Below are positions 35,126-44,545 of a stretch of 64,000 nt of DNA, piece by piece. Positions within the stretch are counted from its first letter, which is position 1; each line of letters opens with the position of its first letter. The notes under the pieces were generated by a model. It had not been told where the DNA came from and searched no databases. It worked only from the letters and a program-made list of their open reading frames with translations. The position numbers were made by a program, and so were the translations under genes. The stretch comes from Lysobacterales bacterium. GTDB lineage: Bacteria > Pseudomonadota > Gammaproteobacteria > Xanthomonadales > Rhodanobacteraceae. Location: NCBI GenBank assembly GCA_016721015.1, contig JADKJL010000009.1:186001-250000 (forward strand), given 5' to 3'.

Positions 35126-36223
35126 ATGCTGATCAATATCCAGTTCCTGCGCATGATCGCCGCGATGCTGGTCGTTCTCTACCACACCAGTTCACACGTC
35201 AGGGCCAGCGGCATCGAGCAGGGGAGCTTGTTCGAGGTCATGGAGGCCGTGGGTTTCGCCGGCGTGGATATCTTCTTCGTGATCAGTGGATTCATCATGG
35301 CGCACACCTCGGTCGACGCCAGGGGAGCGGGCGATGGCTGGGCGTTCTTGCGCCGTCGCATGGCCCGTATCTATTCCGGTTACTGGCCATTCTTTCTTCT
35401 GGCCCTGGCCCTGTTTGCCTGGATTGATCCATCGCTTATGGAGAAAGCGAAACTGCTGCAATCAGCCATTCTCTGGCCCGCCTACCCATTGTTGATTGCA
35501 GTAAGCTGGACCCTGATATTCGAGATGTTCTTCTATCTGTTGTTCGCCGTGATCATCTGTATCACTGATCGCCGACGCAGCCTTTTTCTCGTTGTCCTGT
35601 TCGGGCTGATGCTGCTCGTTGCGATCTGCAACCAGTTCGTACGCCACGCCTACGATCCTGGTCATCTCGAAACCCTGAGTCTTGCCGAGAACCTGATGCT
35701 CAGTCCGTACCTGCTGGAGTTCCTTGGCGGCGCCCTGCTCGCTGGCTGGCTGCACCGTGAATCCAACCGGCAAACCACCATGAATGATCGCCGGTGGGAC
35801 ATTTTTCTGCTGGCCGCAGGTTGCGTGTTTTTTCTGCTCGGCGGCTGGATCAACAATCGCTACTTTGATGGCGGCATAGAACAGGGCTATGCGGTCTTTT
35901 ATCGGGTACTCGCTTTTGGGGTTCCATCCCTGCTGATCCTGGCGGCCCTGGTGCGGCTCGATCAAAAAGGACGTCGTGCACCTTTGCAATTCAGTTTGCT
36001 GACCGGCGGTGCGTCCTATGCGATTTACCTTTCGCATGGGCTGATCCTCGCGAGCATGCAGAAGCTGGGCTTCAACGACTACGCGGGCGGTCTGGGTGCC
36101 GGCGTTGCGCAGATCCTCTATCTCGTCCTGGCTGCGTTGATCCTGGGCTACAGCGTGATGCACTTCCGCTGGATCGAACGTCCATTGCACCGGATTTTAA
36201 AGGGCTGGCTGCGGGTAAGCTGA
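35126..36223 (+). CDS. acyltransferase 3 family membrane protein
   Basis: 365 residues with about ten membrane segments. The signature MLINIQFLRMIAAMLVVLYH, with the catalytic-type His followed by FFVISGFIMAHTS, marks the acyltransferase-3 family. Such proteins O-acetylate surface sugars from the inner membrane (OafA-like). FRWIERPLHRIL closes the protein. Isolated between parE and the lipase-like gene; weak Shine-Dalgarno. Confidence 0.92.
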   Translation: MLINIQFLRMIAAMLVVLYHTSSHVRASGIEQGSLFEVMEAVGFAGVDIFFVISGFIMAHTSVDARGAGDGWAFLRRRMARIYSGYWPFFLLALALFAWIDPSLMEKAKLLQSAILWPAYPLLIAVSWTLIFEMFFYLLFAVIICITDRRRSLFLVVLFGLMLLVAICNQFVRHAYDPGHLETLSLAENLMLSPYLLEFLGGALLAGWLHRESNRQTTMNDRRWDIFLLAAGCVFFLLGGWINNRYFDGGIEQGYAVFYRVLAFGVPSLLILAALVRLDQKGRRAPLQFSLLTGGASYAIYLSHGLILASMQKLGFNDYAGGLGAGVAQILYLVLAALILGYSVMHFRWIERPLHRILKGWLRVS

Positions 36224-36553
36224 AGCCCGGGCCACCAGATGAGATGCGGTTCGGGCAATCCACTGCAGTCGCAAAGACAGCGCACCGGCGCATCAACGAA
36301 TGCGAACCCGTGCGAACTCAGCAGGAAATCCGCATCTCCGGCCGCGGCAAACTAAATCAAACGAATGTTTGACTCATGCGCACGAGTGGACTATGTTGCT
36401 CGCGCGTCATGGCGCTCCGGGAGGGGATGCGCCGGCCGCAATTCCCATGCATCCGCTCCGCCGTGCCTTCGCGCCGGCATGGACGCCGTACCGCTCAAGC
36501 CCGTCGGAGTCCATCCGCAGCCGCCCCTGAGCGGCTGCATCGGGAGGGATTCA
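36224..36553. other. 330-bp intergenic region with a PsrA-type operator
   Basis: No gene is visible. It contains the 16-bp palindrome described separately and a strong GGGAGGG ribosome-binding site just before the hydrolase start. The remainder shows no repeat or RNA-like structure that I can support. Confidence 0.6.
36357..36372. promoter_or_regulatory. PsrA-type operator (TCAAACGAATGTTTGA)
   Basis: Inverted repeat TCAAAC-GAAT-GTTTGA. It fits the published PsrA consensus (C/G)AAAC-N2-4-GTTT(G/C), bound by a long-chain-fatty-acid-responsive TetR regulator in pseudomonads. Located 181 bp upstream of a secreted lipase-like gene. No psrA gene is in the window, so binding is inferred. Confidence 0.5.
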
Positions 36554-37411
36554 ATGATCCGTATTGCACTTGTGCTACTGCTCGCGCTTGGCACCGCATC
36601 CACGTATGCAACCAGCGCTGGAACCGGCGTCGCCTTCGTCCATGGCACCGGTCACCAGACCGACGCCTACAACGACTACTGGCAACCCACCATGGTCAAC
36701 ACCGTGCGCCAGGGACTGGTCAATCAAAGCAACTACACCGTCATCAACTGTGATTTCGAGCAATACATGTGGGACAGCCGCGCGGCCGGTTGCCTGGCCA
36801 CGCAGCTGACCTCATTCATCACCGCCAGGAACATCACCGACCTCGTCGTCATCACCCATTCCAATGGCGGCAACGTGATGCGCTGGATCATGTCCAACCC
36901 GACCTACGACAGCCGCTATCCGGCCATCATCAGCAAGATCCGCTGGGTCAACGCGCTGGCCCCTTCGAGTGCGGGAACGCCACTCGCCGATGCAACCATC
37001 AGCGGGAACGTGTTTGAATCCGCCCTCGGCTGGCTGCTTGGATACAAGAGTGATGCGGTGCGCATGCAGCAGGTCAGCTGGATGGCTTACTACAACCAGA
37101 ACAACCTGATTGGCACGAGCGGCCGACCTGCCCTCCCCAAGGGATTCTGGAGCGTGGTCGGCACCGATGTCCGCTCGGGAATCTTCAGTTCGAATGCCTA
37201 CTGTGGTGGCTACGCCCTCAATGTGGGCCTTGAGATCACCCAGAACTGGCTGTCCAGTTGCTCAGACGGATTCCTCGAGTGCACGAGCCAGCAAGCCGCC
37301 GGTTCGCTCTGGTTCAAGGACACCTCCAGCCTCGGTGGCAAGGTGCTCTCGCACAACCAGAGCCGACGCGCCTGCTTCGGTCTTGAAACCATCCTTCGTG
37401 ACGACCTGTGA
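36554..37411 (+). CDS. secreted lipase-like alpha/beta hydrolase
   Basis: 285 residues from ATG 36554 (MIRIALVLLLALGTASTYAT), with GGGAGGG about 6 nt upstream. Signal peptide, then an oxyanion-type strand GVAFVHGTGHQTDAYNDYW and a nucleophile elbow LVVITHSNGGNVMRW (Ser flanked by His-Asn rather than classic GxSxG). Several Cys suggest disulfides and a periplasmic or extracellular site. The upstream frame to 36365 lacks a ribosome-binding site. Probably cotranscribed with the DUF4785 gene, whose in-frame GTG overlaps this stop. Confidence 0.85.
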   Translation: MIRIALVLLLALGTASTYATSAGTGVAFVHGTGHQTDAYNDYWQPTMVNTVRQGLVNQSNYTVINCDFEQYMWDSRAAGCLATQLTSFITARNITDLVVITHSNGGNVMRWIMSNPTYDSRYPAIISKIRWVNALAPSSAGTPLADATISGNVFESALGWLLGYKSDAVRMQQVSWMAYYNQNNLIGTSGRPALPKGFWSVVGTDVRSGIFSSNAYCGGYALNVGLEITQNWLSSCSDGFLECTSQQAAGSLWFKDTSSLGGKVLSHNQSRRACFGLETILRDDL

Positions 37412-37422
37412 GGAACCCACCG

Positions 37423-38652
37423 ATGAAAATCCACCTGAGTTCCCTGATTGTCTCCTTGCTGCTGGTCAGCGCTTCCGCCCATGCCATCGATCATTCCGCC
37501 AGCCTGCTGTCCGCTTCGGCGAACGACCAGGTTCCACACACGCTGCAGGCAACCACCCTGGCCAAGTCGGCGATCGCGTCACTTGAGCGGCGACCGGTTT
37601 CAATGTCCTGGGCGATCGATCCTGCACAGGCGCTTGAATCCAGGCCCACAGTATTCATCCAGCAAAGTCGCGAATACTGGATCGATGCCAGCGAGGATGA
37701 ATTGCACGCCGGCCTGGCCCTGTCGACCAGCGCCAACGGCGCCTTGATTCGCCTCAGTCCGCACGCCGGCAACACCAGCGTCATTGACGTTGCGACCTTG
37801 TCATTCCGGGCCAACGGCAAGCTCTATGCGAACACCGACGCCGTGCACACGGCTGCCGATGAAGACGAGCTGCGCGCCGCAGGCATGGATGCACCGGCCG
37901 GCAGCCTGGTCGTCAAACTCAATGACAGTCTGGGCAGTGGTCGCATCGAGATGATCGCGCCAACAGCCAGCGGCCGGTATCTTGTGCATGTGTTCGAACC
38001 TGCAAGTACGGTGGTCATGTCCTTGCAGGCTGAACGAGACACCGTGCTCGCCGGCGATTCGTTGCGCATCAACGCCGGCATCAGCGGCGCCAACCTGGAT
38101 CGTGTCGAGGGACTGCTCAGCGCGCCCGATGGACACACACAGGAAGTCGCCTTCCTGCGTCAGGGCGATGGCAGCTACAGCGCAAACGTGCGCCCCGATT
38201 CATCGCACGCAGGCGGCTTCGGGCTGTGGGAAATCCATGCCTTCGGCAATGCCGCCAATCGCCAGATCAGCGTTCCTCGTGATGCCCGTTCCGCGTTTGC
38301 GGTCAGCGTTGCGACCGCGCGCCTGAGCGGATCCATGGAGCGGGTCAACGGGCCAGCCAAGGACAAGGGTCTGACCTTGGCCATCGGTGTCCAATCAGTA
38401 CTGGCAAGCCGTTATCAGCTAGCTGCGACGCTGTATGGCACGCGTGCGGATGGATCGCTGGCACCCGCTGCCGTCGGCCACTCGGCAGCCTGGCTTGAAG
38501 CCGGCTCCGCCAACATCAACTTGAGCTTCGATGCACGCAGTTTGACGGACTCGGCGCTCACCGCTCCTTACGAGCTGCGTGACCTGCGTCTGATCAATCA
38601 GGCCGACATGAGCCTGCTTGAACGCCGCGAACGCGCAGCCGCCATCAACTGA
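37423..38652 (+). CDS. DUF4785 domain-containing secreted protein
   Basis: 409 residues from ATG 37423 (MKIHLSSLIVSLLLVSASAH), with GAGGAA about 8 nt upstream; a GTG at 37408 overlapping the preceding stop is possible. Signal peptide, then a mostly beta protein. There is an N-terminal region with LTTLAKSAI-like segments and two Ig-like parts (VVMSLQAERDTVLAGDSLRI; KGLTLAIGVQSVLASRYQLA). This is the pattern of DUF4785 proteins of Legionella and Xanthomonadales. Function unknown; pairing with the hydrolase suggests a chaperone or partner role. Confidence 0.82.
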   Translation: MKIHLSSLIVSLLLVSASAHAIDHSASLLSASANDQVPHTLQATTLAKSAIASLERRPVSMSWAIDPAQALESRPTVFIQQSREYWIDASEDELHAGLALSTSANGALIRLSPHAGNTSVIDVATLSFRANGKLYANTDAVHTAADEDELRAAGMDAPAGSLVVKLNDSLGSGRIEMIAPTASGRYLVHVFEPASTVVMSLQAERDTVLAGDSLRINAGISGANLDRVEGLLSAPDGHTQEVAFLRQGDGSYSANVRPDSSHAGGFGLWEIHAFGNAANRQISVPRDARSAFAVSVATARLSGSMERVNGPAKDKGLTLAIGVQSVLASRYQLAATLYGTRADGSLAPAAVGHSAAWLEAGSANINLSFDARSLTDSALTAPYELRDLRLINQADMSLLERRERAAAIN

Positions 38653-38669
38653 GCGCATTGCCACTTGAG

Positions 38670-38696
38670 ACCAGCCCGGCACGATGCCGGGCTGGT
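38670..38696 (+). terminator. GC-rich hairpin after the DUF4785 gene
   Basis: 12-bp perfect stem ACCAGCCCGGCA with TGCCGGGCTGGT, 3-nt loop, 18 bp after the stop codon. There is no strong T-run behind it, so it may act as a weak or Rho-assisted terminator. Confidence 0.6.
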
Positions 38697-38887
38697 GCAG
38701 CAAGGAACTGTCGAGCGAGCCATGGCTGTCCCGCCCAGAGACTCTTGACGTATCCAACGTCGGCGGCAGTAGTCCGAGCCGGATACGGAACAGGGTTGAT
38801 TTGCCGACGCCGCTGGCGCCGACAATCGCGTACCTGAAATTGCGGGTTCGCAAAACCGAGGTGATCGAGGGTTAGCTTGCTGCCCAC
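38697..38887 (-). pseudogene. remnant of an ABC-transporter ATPase
   Basis: Minus-strand reading gives SKLTLDHLGFANPQ in one frame. After a shift near 38,850 it gives YAIVGASGVGKSTLFRIRLG plus LLPPTLDTSRVSG in another. This is a Walker A P-loop and the following helix of an ABC ATPase of the type fused to a membrane domain. Everything after it (Q-loop, signature, Walker B) is missing. The fragment ends at the DUF4785 hairpin. Broken by a frameshift, internal loss and truncation. Confidence 0.6.
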
Positions 38888-38891
38888 ATGA

Positions 38892-40769
38892 TCATTCAGT
38901 ACACGTCAGCGCCACATCCGGTGACTCGTGCAGGGTGCAAGCATCGGGCGGGCCGAGCGCACGCCAGTAGTCGATCATGCCCTGACGTCTTGCCCAATCC
39001 ATGAACCCAGGTTCGGCACGCAAGGACTTGAACGAGGTGAACCACAGGCTCAGCACAAGCGGCTGTGCGGTTGCACGATCGGCGTGTTCAAGCGATGCCA
39101 TCGCCGCTTCGTTCATGCCGAAGCTCGCCAGCAAGAGGGGCCATTCTTCGCCTGGCTTGGCCGCGACGGCTGCCGACAGCACAGCTCGGGCGTGCTCAAG
39201 CTGGTCGACTTTGCCCAATCCAGGCGCCAGCGAGCGGGCAAGCTCGCGCTGATCGGCCGCCATCGTATCGTCATCGTGCAACCAGTCGGCGTAGCGTTGC
39301 GCCACGATCCCGGAATCGTCACCGCCATCGAGCGCAAGCAGAAAAAGTGCGCGACTGGCCGGACCACGCCAACCCAGCATATGCGCCTGCTGCAACAATG
39401 CCTCACCGGCCGCACGATCACCGCGCAAGGCTGTTGAGATGCCTAGCCATCCCGATTGCAGGCCGCTCAGTGGATCGAGTTGACGTGCACGCTCGAAGCT
39501 CGCGTGCGCCGCATCGATATGGCCGACCTCGAACAAGCCGAGTCCTTGCCACAACCAGGTATTCGCGTTGTTGGGCTCCAAAGCGAGAGCTTTTGTGATC
39601 AGTTCGGATTCACGCAGGCGATCGCCACCGATTGCGGTGAGGCGAGCACTGACTGCGAGTGCGCCCGGATGATCCGGCTGCAATGCCAGCGCTTTCGCTG
39701 CCGCATCGGCGGATCGCTGCAAGGTATCGATGCCCGCAGGTTCAGGTGCGTAGGAGCGCCAGACGTACCAGACGCCAGCCAGTGTCGCCCAGGCATCAGC
39801 GAAACCTGGGTCCTTGGCCACCGCACGCTCAAGCAATTCACGCGCTGCGGGTAGATTGGAGCCTCGCTGAACAAACAATTGGCGACCACGCAGATACCAC
39901 TCGTAGGCTTGCAGATCACTGGTCGCCGCGGCGACTTCGACCGTGCGTACGCCAAGCGAATCGGACAGCGAATCAGCGACCGACTGCGATATTTCCCGCT
40001 GCAGTTCGAAAATATCGCGCAACTGGCGATCGTAGCTTTGCGACCACAACTGGCGACCATCCTGCGCATCGATCAGTTGCACGCTGATCCGTACCTGCTC
40101 GCCCTGGCGCCGCACGGAACCTTGGAGCAAGTGTGCGACACCGAGCTGCCCGGCGATTTCGCTTGCGCCGACCGTGGTATTCCGAAATACAAAAGACGAA
40201 CTACGCGAGGTGACTTTGAGATCGGCGATGTGTGCGAGCACATTGAGCAGCTCTTCGGCGAGGCCATCGGCAAAATAAGCGTCATCCGGATCGGGGCTAA
40301 GATTGGCAAATGGCAAAACCGCAATTGAGCGCGGGTCAAAAGACTTCGCTGGCTTCGGCGTTCTGGCCGGCGCTTTCACGGCGCTCGCCTGCGGCGCTTG
40401 CGCGATGCCGCGCTTCGCCGAATAGGGCTGGATCACCTGATACAGAATCGACAGACTCAGCGCCCCAAGAACCAGAACCACACTGACCTGATCGATGCGC
40501 TGTGCAGTGGGTTGACTCAGCGGGTTGTCGGAATCGGGGCCGCGATCCAAGCGCAATGCCCGCGGCCCCATCTCATAGCGCCAGGCCAACAACAGTACGG
40601 GAATCAAAAGCACGAGCATCAACAACAGCAACCAGCGCACCGTGGCAATCGGCATCGCCAGCGCAGGAAACAACAGGTTCGCAATCGCCACCAGCAGCCA
40701 CGACAGGGCCAGCCACGCGATTCCGACGCGGAACACATTGCGGCGCCTGAGTTCGGCGAACAGGCTCAT
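38892..40769 (-). CDS. TolB-like/TPR membrane protein, array member 5
   Basis: 625 residues from ATG 40769 (MSLFAELRRRNVFRVGIAWL), overlapping the previous stop by ATGA. Three membrane segments (about 15-35, 42-62, about 95-113). A TolB-N/FlgO-like domain spans about 145-280: SIAVLPFANLSPDPDDAYF, VTSRSSSFVFRN, HLLQGSVRRQGEQVRISVQL. Then TPR-like repeats run to about 590. The C-terminus has the array's Cys pair (GPPDACTLHESPDVALTCTE). Most divergent of the five. Related proteins are often annotated as adenylate-cyclase-associated, but no cyclase domain is present. Confidence 0.88.
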   Translation of the reverse strand: MSLFAELRRRNVFRVGIAWLALSWLLVAIANLLFPALAMPIATVRWLLLLMLVLLIPVLLLAWRYEMGPRALRLDRGPDSDNPLSQPTAQRIDQVSVVLVLGALSLSILYQVIQPYSAKRGIAQAPQASAVKAPARTPKPAKSFDPRSIAVLPFANLSPDPDDAYFADGLAEELLNVLAHIADLKVTSRSSSFVFRNTTVGASEIAGQLGVAHLLQGSVRRQGEQVRISVQLIDAQDGRQLWSQSYDRQLRDIFELQREISQSVADSLSDSLGVRTVEVAAATSDLQAYEWYLRGRQLFVQRGSNLPAARELLERAVAKDPGFADAWATLAGVWYVWRSYAPEPAGIDTLQRSADAAAKALALQPDHPGALAVSARLTAIGGDRLRESELITKALALEPNNANTWLWQGLGLFEVGHIDAAHASFERARQLDPLSGLQSGWLGISTALRGDRAAGEALLQQAHMLGWRGPASRALFLLALDGGDDSGIVAQRYADWLHDDDTMAADQRELARSLAPGLGKVDQLEHARAVLSAAVAAKPGEEWPLLLASFGMNEAAMASLEHADRATAQPLVLSLWFTSFKSLRAEPGFMDWARRQGMIDYWRALGPPDACTLHESPDVALTCTE

Positions 40770-42655
40770 GGATTCGGATTCAGCGTGCGTGACGATTGCG
40801 CGATGCTGACGGGCGAGGGCCAGCGCAGTCCCGACTCGGCGAGCCTGGCTTTGAAGTTGGGTGTGGCATCGAGATCGAACGGCGCGCCGCACAGGCAATC
40901 AGTGGCGAGCACGGCAAGCAGGAACGGGCCGGCGGGTCGCGCGTCGAGTGCCGCTGCCTGGCGATTCGCCTCCTCCCGATTTCCAGAAAGCGCTGCCTCG
41001 AGTGCATCGGCGTTGTCCCAGAAATCGAAGATCGACTGGCTGCGGTCGATCGATTTCAGGCGTGCGTGCAGGCGGTTCGGATCCTCGCGCATCGCCGTGG
41101 CAACGAAAGCTTCGGCCTTGTAGTAGCCCTCGTCGCGCAATTCGATTGCCGCAAGTTCGGCTTGCGCGGCATCGAGCCGTCCGAGCATCAGCAGCGCCTG
41201 CACGCGCGTGGCGCTATGAAGCGGCACGCCGCCTCGCGCTTGCTCGTATTCCGCGAGAATATCGAGCGCCTGTTGCCCGCGCCCCGCCGCCAGCGCGGCG
41301 CGTGTCCGGCTGTTGTAATTGATGCGATTCAGGGGATCGCAGGCGCTCGTGCGCCGGCCGAGGTCTTCGATCAGATCGGTATGTCCAAACGCACTGGCGA
41401 ACACCGGCAACCAATCCGGATTGCGGCAACCGGGATGCTTCAATGCCACCTCGATCTGCCCATCCAGACCACTCCAGTCGTCACTGACCATCTGTCGCTC
41501 GACCAGGGCCAGTAGCCGCTGCTGCGCATCATGACTGTGTTCCGCGACCAGGCCGTAGAGCCGCATCGCCTGACGCTGCGCATCGAGCCGTTCGGCACTT
41601 GGGCGGCCATCGGCCAGCAGGATGTGGTCGTACAGATCGGCGGCCATGAAATAGGCCTGCGCGAATCCGGGCTCGAGCGTGCTGGCCTTGTCAAACTCGA
41701 CGTTGGCCAGGCGCAAGCCCTCGATCGCGTCACGACTGGTTTCGGGGTCGTGCGCTTCGTCGTAGAGCTTCAGCCCCCTCTGGTAAGCAATGAAAGCCTC
41801 GACATTCCTGACCCCGTCCTGCGCCATTTGCTTGCGCTGACCGTCATCGAGAACCACGTCGAGGACACCGGCGACTTTTTCGGCAATATCCAGTTGCACG
41901 GCCAGGATGTCGTCGAGATTGCGGTCATATGTCTCCGACCAGAGGTGGGTGCCACTTGCCGCGTTGATCAACTGGGCGGTGATGCGCGCCTTGTTGCCTT
42001 CGCGACGGACACTACCTTCGAGCACGTTGGCGACGCCGAGCTTTTCGCCGATGACGCGCAGGTCCTCGTTCTTGCCCTTGAACTGGAATGAGGACGTGCG
42101 GCCGACCACCTGCATGCCCTCGATGCGCGCCAGAGAATTGAGGATTTCCTCCGACAAGCCATCCGAGAAGAACTCGTTCTGCGCATCGGCAGACATGTTG
42201 ACGAACGGCAGCACGGCAATCGAACGCGAAATGACTGCGGATGCCTGCTTGCCGGATTCCACCGGAGGATTTGTATTCGACGCTTCGGTCGATGTGACAT
42301 TGCGCGTCGGTGCCAGCACAAATTTGTCGACCGCAAAGTAGCCCAGTGCCAGAACCAGCAGGACAATGATCACGCGATCGATGCGTCGCGCCGTCGGCGC
42401 CGTCGAGGATTGCCCGGTGGTCACGTTGTCGTCGCGCTTCAAGCCCTGTGGAGTCAGTTCGAAAATCCACGCGAAGATCAGCGCCGGTGCGAAGCCCAGG
42501 GCGAGCAGGATGATCGTTGCGCGCAATACCCAGGTCGGTACATCAAAAGTCGGCAAGATCGTTTGAGCGACCTGCACGATCAGCCATGCACCGACCAGGT
42601 ACAAGCCACCCATGCGGATAACGTTGCGGCGTTTGAGTTCGGCGAAAAAATTCAT
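40766..42655 (-). CDS. TolB-like/TPR membrane protein, array member 4
   Basis: 629 residues (MNFFAELKRRNVIRMGGLYL), with the start only 3 bp after the member 3 stop. TM1 and TM2 are near 15-62, ending WIFELTPQGLKRD, and a third TM near 100-118. The TolB-like core is SIAVLPFVNMSADAQNEFFS, RTSSFQFKGKNEDL and LEGSVRREGNKARITAQLI. TPR-like helices follow. It lacks the usual terminal Cys-pair motif and instead has DCLCGAPFDLDATPNF near the end. The periplasmic side is predicted to hold the TolB and TPR parts. Confidence 0.88.
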   Translation of the reverse strand: MNFFAELKRRNVIRMGGLYLVGAWLIVQVAQTILPTFDVPTWVLRATIILLALGFAPALIFAWIFELTPQGLKRDDNVTTGQSSTAPTARRIDRVIIVLLVLALGYFAVDKFVLAPTRNVTSTEASNTNPPVESGKQASAVISRSIAVLPFVNMSADAQNEFFSDGLSEEILNSLARIEGMQVVGRTSSFQFKGKNEDLRVIGEKLGVANVLEGSVRREGNKARITAQLINAASGTHLWSETYDRNLDDILAVQLDIAEKVAGVLDVVLDDGQRKQMAQDGVRNVEAFIAYQRGLKLYDEAHDPETSRDAIEGLRLANVEFDKASTLEPGFAQAYFMAADLYDHILLADGRPSAERLDAQRQAMRLYGLVAEHSHDAQQRLLALVERQMVSDDWSGLDGQIEVALKHPGCRNPDWLPVFASAFGHTDLIEDLGRRTSACDPLNRINYNSRTRAALAAGRGQQALDILAEYEQARGGVPLHSATRVQALLMLGRLDAAQAELAAIELRDEGYYKAEAFVATAMREDPNRLHARLKSIDRSQSIFDFWDNADALEAALSGNREEANRQAAALDARPAGPFLLAVLATDCLCGAPFDLDATPNFKARLAESGLRWPSPVSIAQSSRTLNPNP

Positions 42656-42658
42656 CGG

Positions 42659-44545
42659 CTAATCACAGGAATAATTGCCTGGTCCGTTCTTCTTGCATTG
42701 ATCGGGTGGGCCGTACTTGTCCCAGAGCTCGGGCAGATGGAAATCGGTCAGGAAGCCTTTGAACTCGGGCAGCGCGCGAATCGCTGCGCCTTGGCGCGTC
42801 CAAATCCAGTTCATCGCGTCGATGCGCTCACCCATCTCGCGTTCGCGCAACACGGTCAAGCCCTGCTTCAGCGCGTCAAGCCGGAACAGATACAAGGCCA
42901 GGGTAGGCAGCGCCCTCTTCGGCCCCGATCTGGCGAGCACGGCTTGCATCGTCCGCACGGCAGCCATCTTGGCCGCGGCATCACCGAATACGCCGCGGTG
43001 TACGGCGACCAGGTCGTCGCTGGACATGTTGAAGTCCAGCCCCATGGTTCCGGTGAGCCAGAGGCGCGCGGAAGCCTCGCCGTCACCATGCAACATCGCG
43101 ATCTCCGACAACGCGCTCGCTGTGTTCGCAATTCCCAGGTCGTATGCGCGCTTCAACAGGGGTTCTGCACGCACAATGTCGCCGTCTTGCAGATACAACA
43201 TGCCGCGCCAGCGCGAGGCATTCGGCAGCAACGGATCAAGTGCCAGCGCATGCTCGATCTGCGCCGTGCCTTGGCGACGATAACCGGTGGTCAACAGGTT
43301 CAGCCCATACCAGAAACTCGCGTTGGGATCGTTCGGGTTAATCCGCTTGGCCTCTTCGAAGGCGTCACGGCTTTGTACTTGCGTGTCGCGGAACTTGCCC
43401 AGCGACGCACCACGCGCCGCCCACGCTTCCGCGTCATCGGCATCCAGCGCCAGTGCGGCTGCGGCGAACCGCATGACCTGCTCATGGGCCTGCTGCGGAT
43501 CGGCGTCGGTGTAGGACGGAAGCACCACGTACATGGACGCCAGCCGCGCGAAGGCGCGGGCATAACTCGGGTCGAGTTGCACTGCATGTTGCAAGGCGGC
43601 GATCGCATCAGGGAAGCGCGTGCGGTCGCGCCGGTTGAAGATCGAACTCGCCTGCAGGTACAACTGGTAGGCCTCGGGGTTGGTGGTGCCGGCCTGCACC
43701 AGTCGGGTTTTCTGATCGCCCTGCAAGATAACCTGCAGTTTGCCGGCGATCGCTTGAGCAATATTTTCCTGCAGTGCGAACACATCGATCAAGTCGCCGT
43801 CATAGGTTTCCGACCAGAGATGAAAGCCATCTTGTGCACGGATCAACTGCGCGGTAATGCGAACTTTCTCGCCCTGCTTGCGAACAGAGCCCTCCAGGAC
43901 ATTCGCAACCCCGAGCGTGGCGCCGATCGTCGTCAGGTTTTCATTCTTGCCCTTGAAGAAGAACGACGAGGTTCGACCCGCAACTTTCAGATCATCGAGT
44001 TTCGAAAGCGCATTCAGAATCTCTTCGGAAATGCCGTCTGAAAAGTACTCGTTTTCCTTGTCCGCACTCATGTTCGTGAAGGCCAGCACCGCGATGGACT
44101 TGGGATTCACCGGCGCGGGGGTCTGTAGGACTGCTGCGGTTGTCGTGGACGTCGCAACACCATCATCGGCGGCAATGATCGCTGGCGCATTCTGATGCGC
44201 GAACCAGACTCGCTCGGTCGCCAGCATCGCGACTACCGCGATCAGACCCACGACGATTATCCGGTCCATGCGCTTGCCGGTCCGGCGTGCAATCGATTGC
44301 TCGGGCTGCACCTCGGCATCGCGCTTGATGCCCTCTGGCGTCAATTCGAACAACCAGGCAACGATCAATGCCGGAACGAACCCGATCGCGAGCAGGATCA
44401 CCGCGCTGCGCGCCACCCAATCCGGCGCACCAAACATCGGTAGCACGGTGCCGGCAACCTGCACGATCAACCACGCACCGACCAGATACAAACCGGCCAT
44501 GCGGATCACGTTGCGGCGACGCAACTCGCTGATGAAGCTACTCAC
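42659..44545 (-). CDS. TolB-like/TPR membrane protein, array member 3
   Basis: 628 residues from GTG 44545 (reads SSFISELRRRNVIRMAGLYL after the start). It overlaps the member 2 stop by 8 bp. Same plan as the others: two N-terminal TMs ending WLFELTPEGIKRDAEVQ, and a third TM at about 95-115 (IIVVGLIAVVAMLATERVW). The TolB-like domain is SIAVLAFTNMSADKENEYFS, and TPRs follow with ATTNPEAYQLYLQASSIF and LDPSYARAFARLASMYVVLP. The C-terminus GPPDQCKKNGPGNYSCD carries the conserved Cys pair. Confidence 0.88.
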   Translation of the reverse strand: MSSFISELRRRNVIRMAGLYLVGAWLIVQVAGTVLPMFGAPDWVARSAVILLAIGFVPALIVAWLFELTPEGIKRDAEVQPEQSIARRTGKRMDRIIVVGLIAVVAMLATERVWFAHQNAPAIIAADDGVATSTTTAAVLQTPAPVNPKSIAVLAFTNMSADKENEYFSDGISEEILNALSKLDDLKVAGRTSSFFFKGKNENLTTIGATLGVANVLEGSVRKQGEKVRITAQLIRAQDGFHLWSETYDGDLIDVFALQENIAQAIAGKLQVILQGDQKTRLVQAGTTNPEAYQLYLQASSIFNRRDRTRFPDAIAALQHAVQLDPSYARAFARLASMYVVLPSYTDADPQQAHEQVMRFAAAALALDADDAEAWAARGASLGKFRDTQVQSRDAFEEAKRINPNDPNASFWYGLNLLTTGYRRQGTAQIEHALALDPLLPNASRWRGMLYLQDGDIVRAEPLLKRAYDLGIANTASALSEIAMLHGDGEASARLWLTGTMGLDFNMSSDDLVAVHRGVFGDAAAKMAAVRTMQAVLARSGPKRALPTLALYLFRLDALKQGLTVLREREMGERIDAMNWIWTRQGAAIRALPEFKGFLTDFHLPELWDKYGPPDQCKKNGPGNYSCD

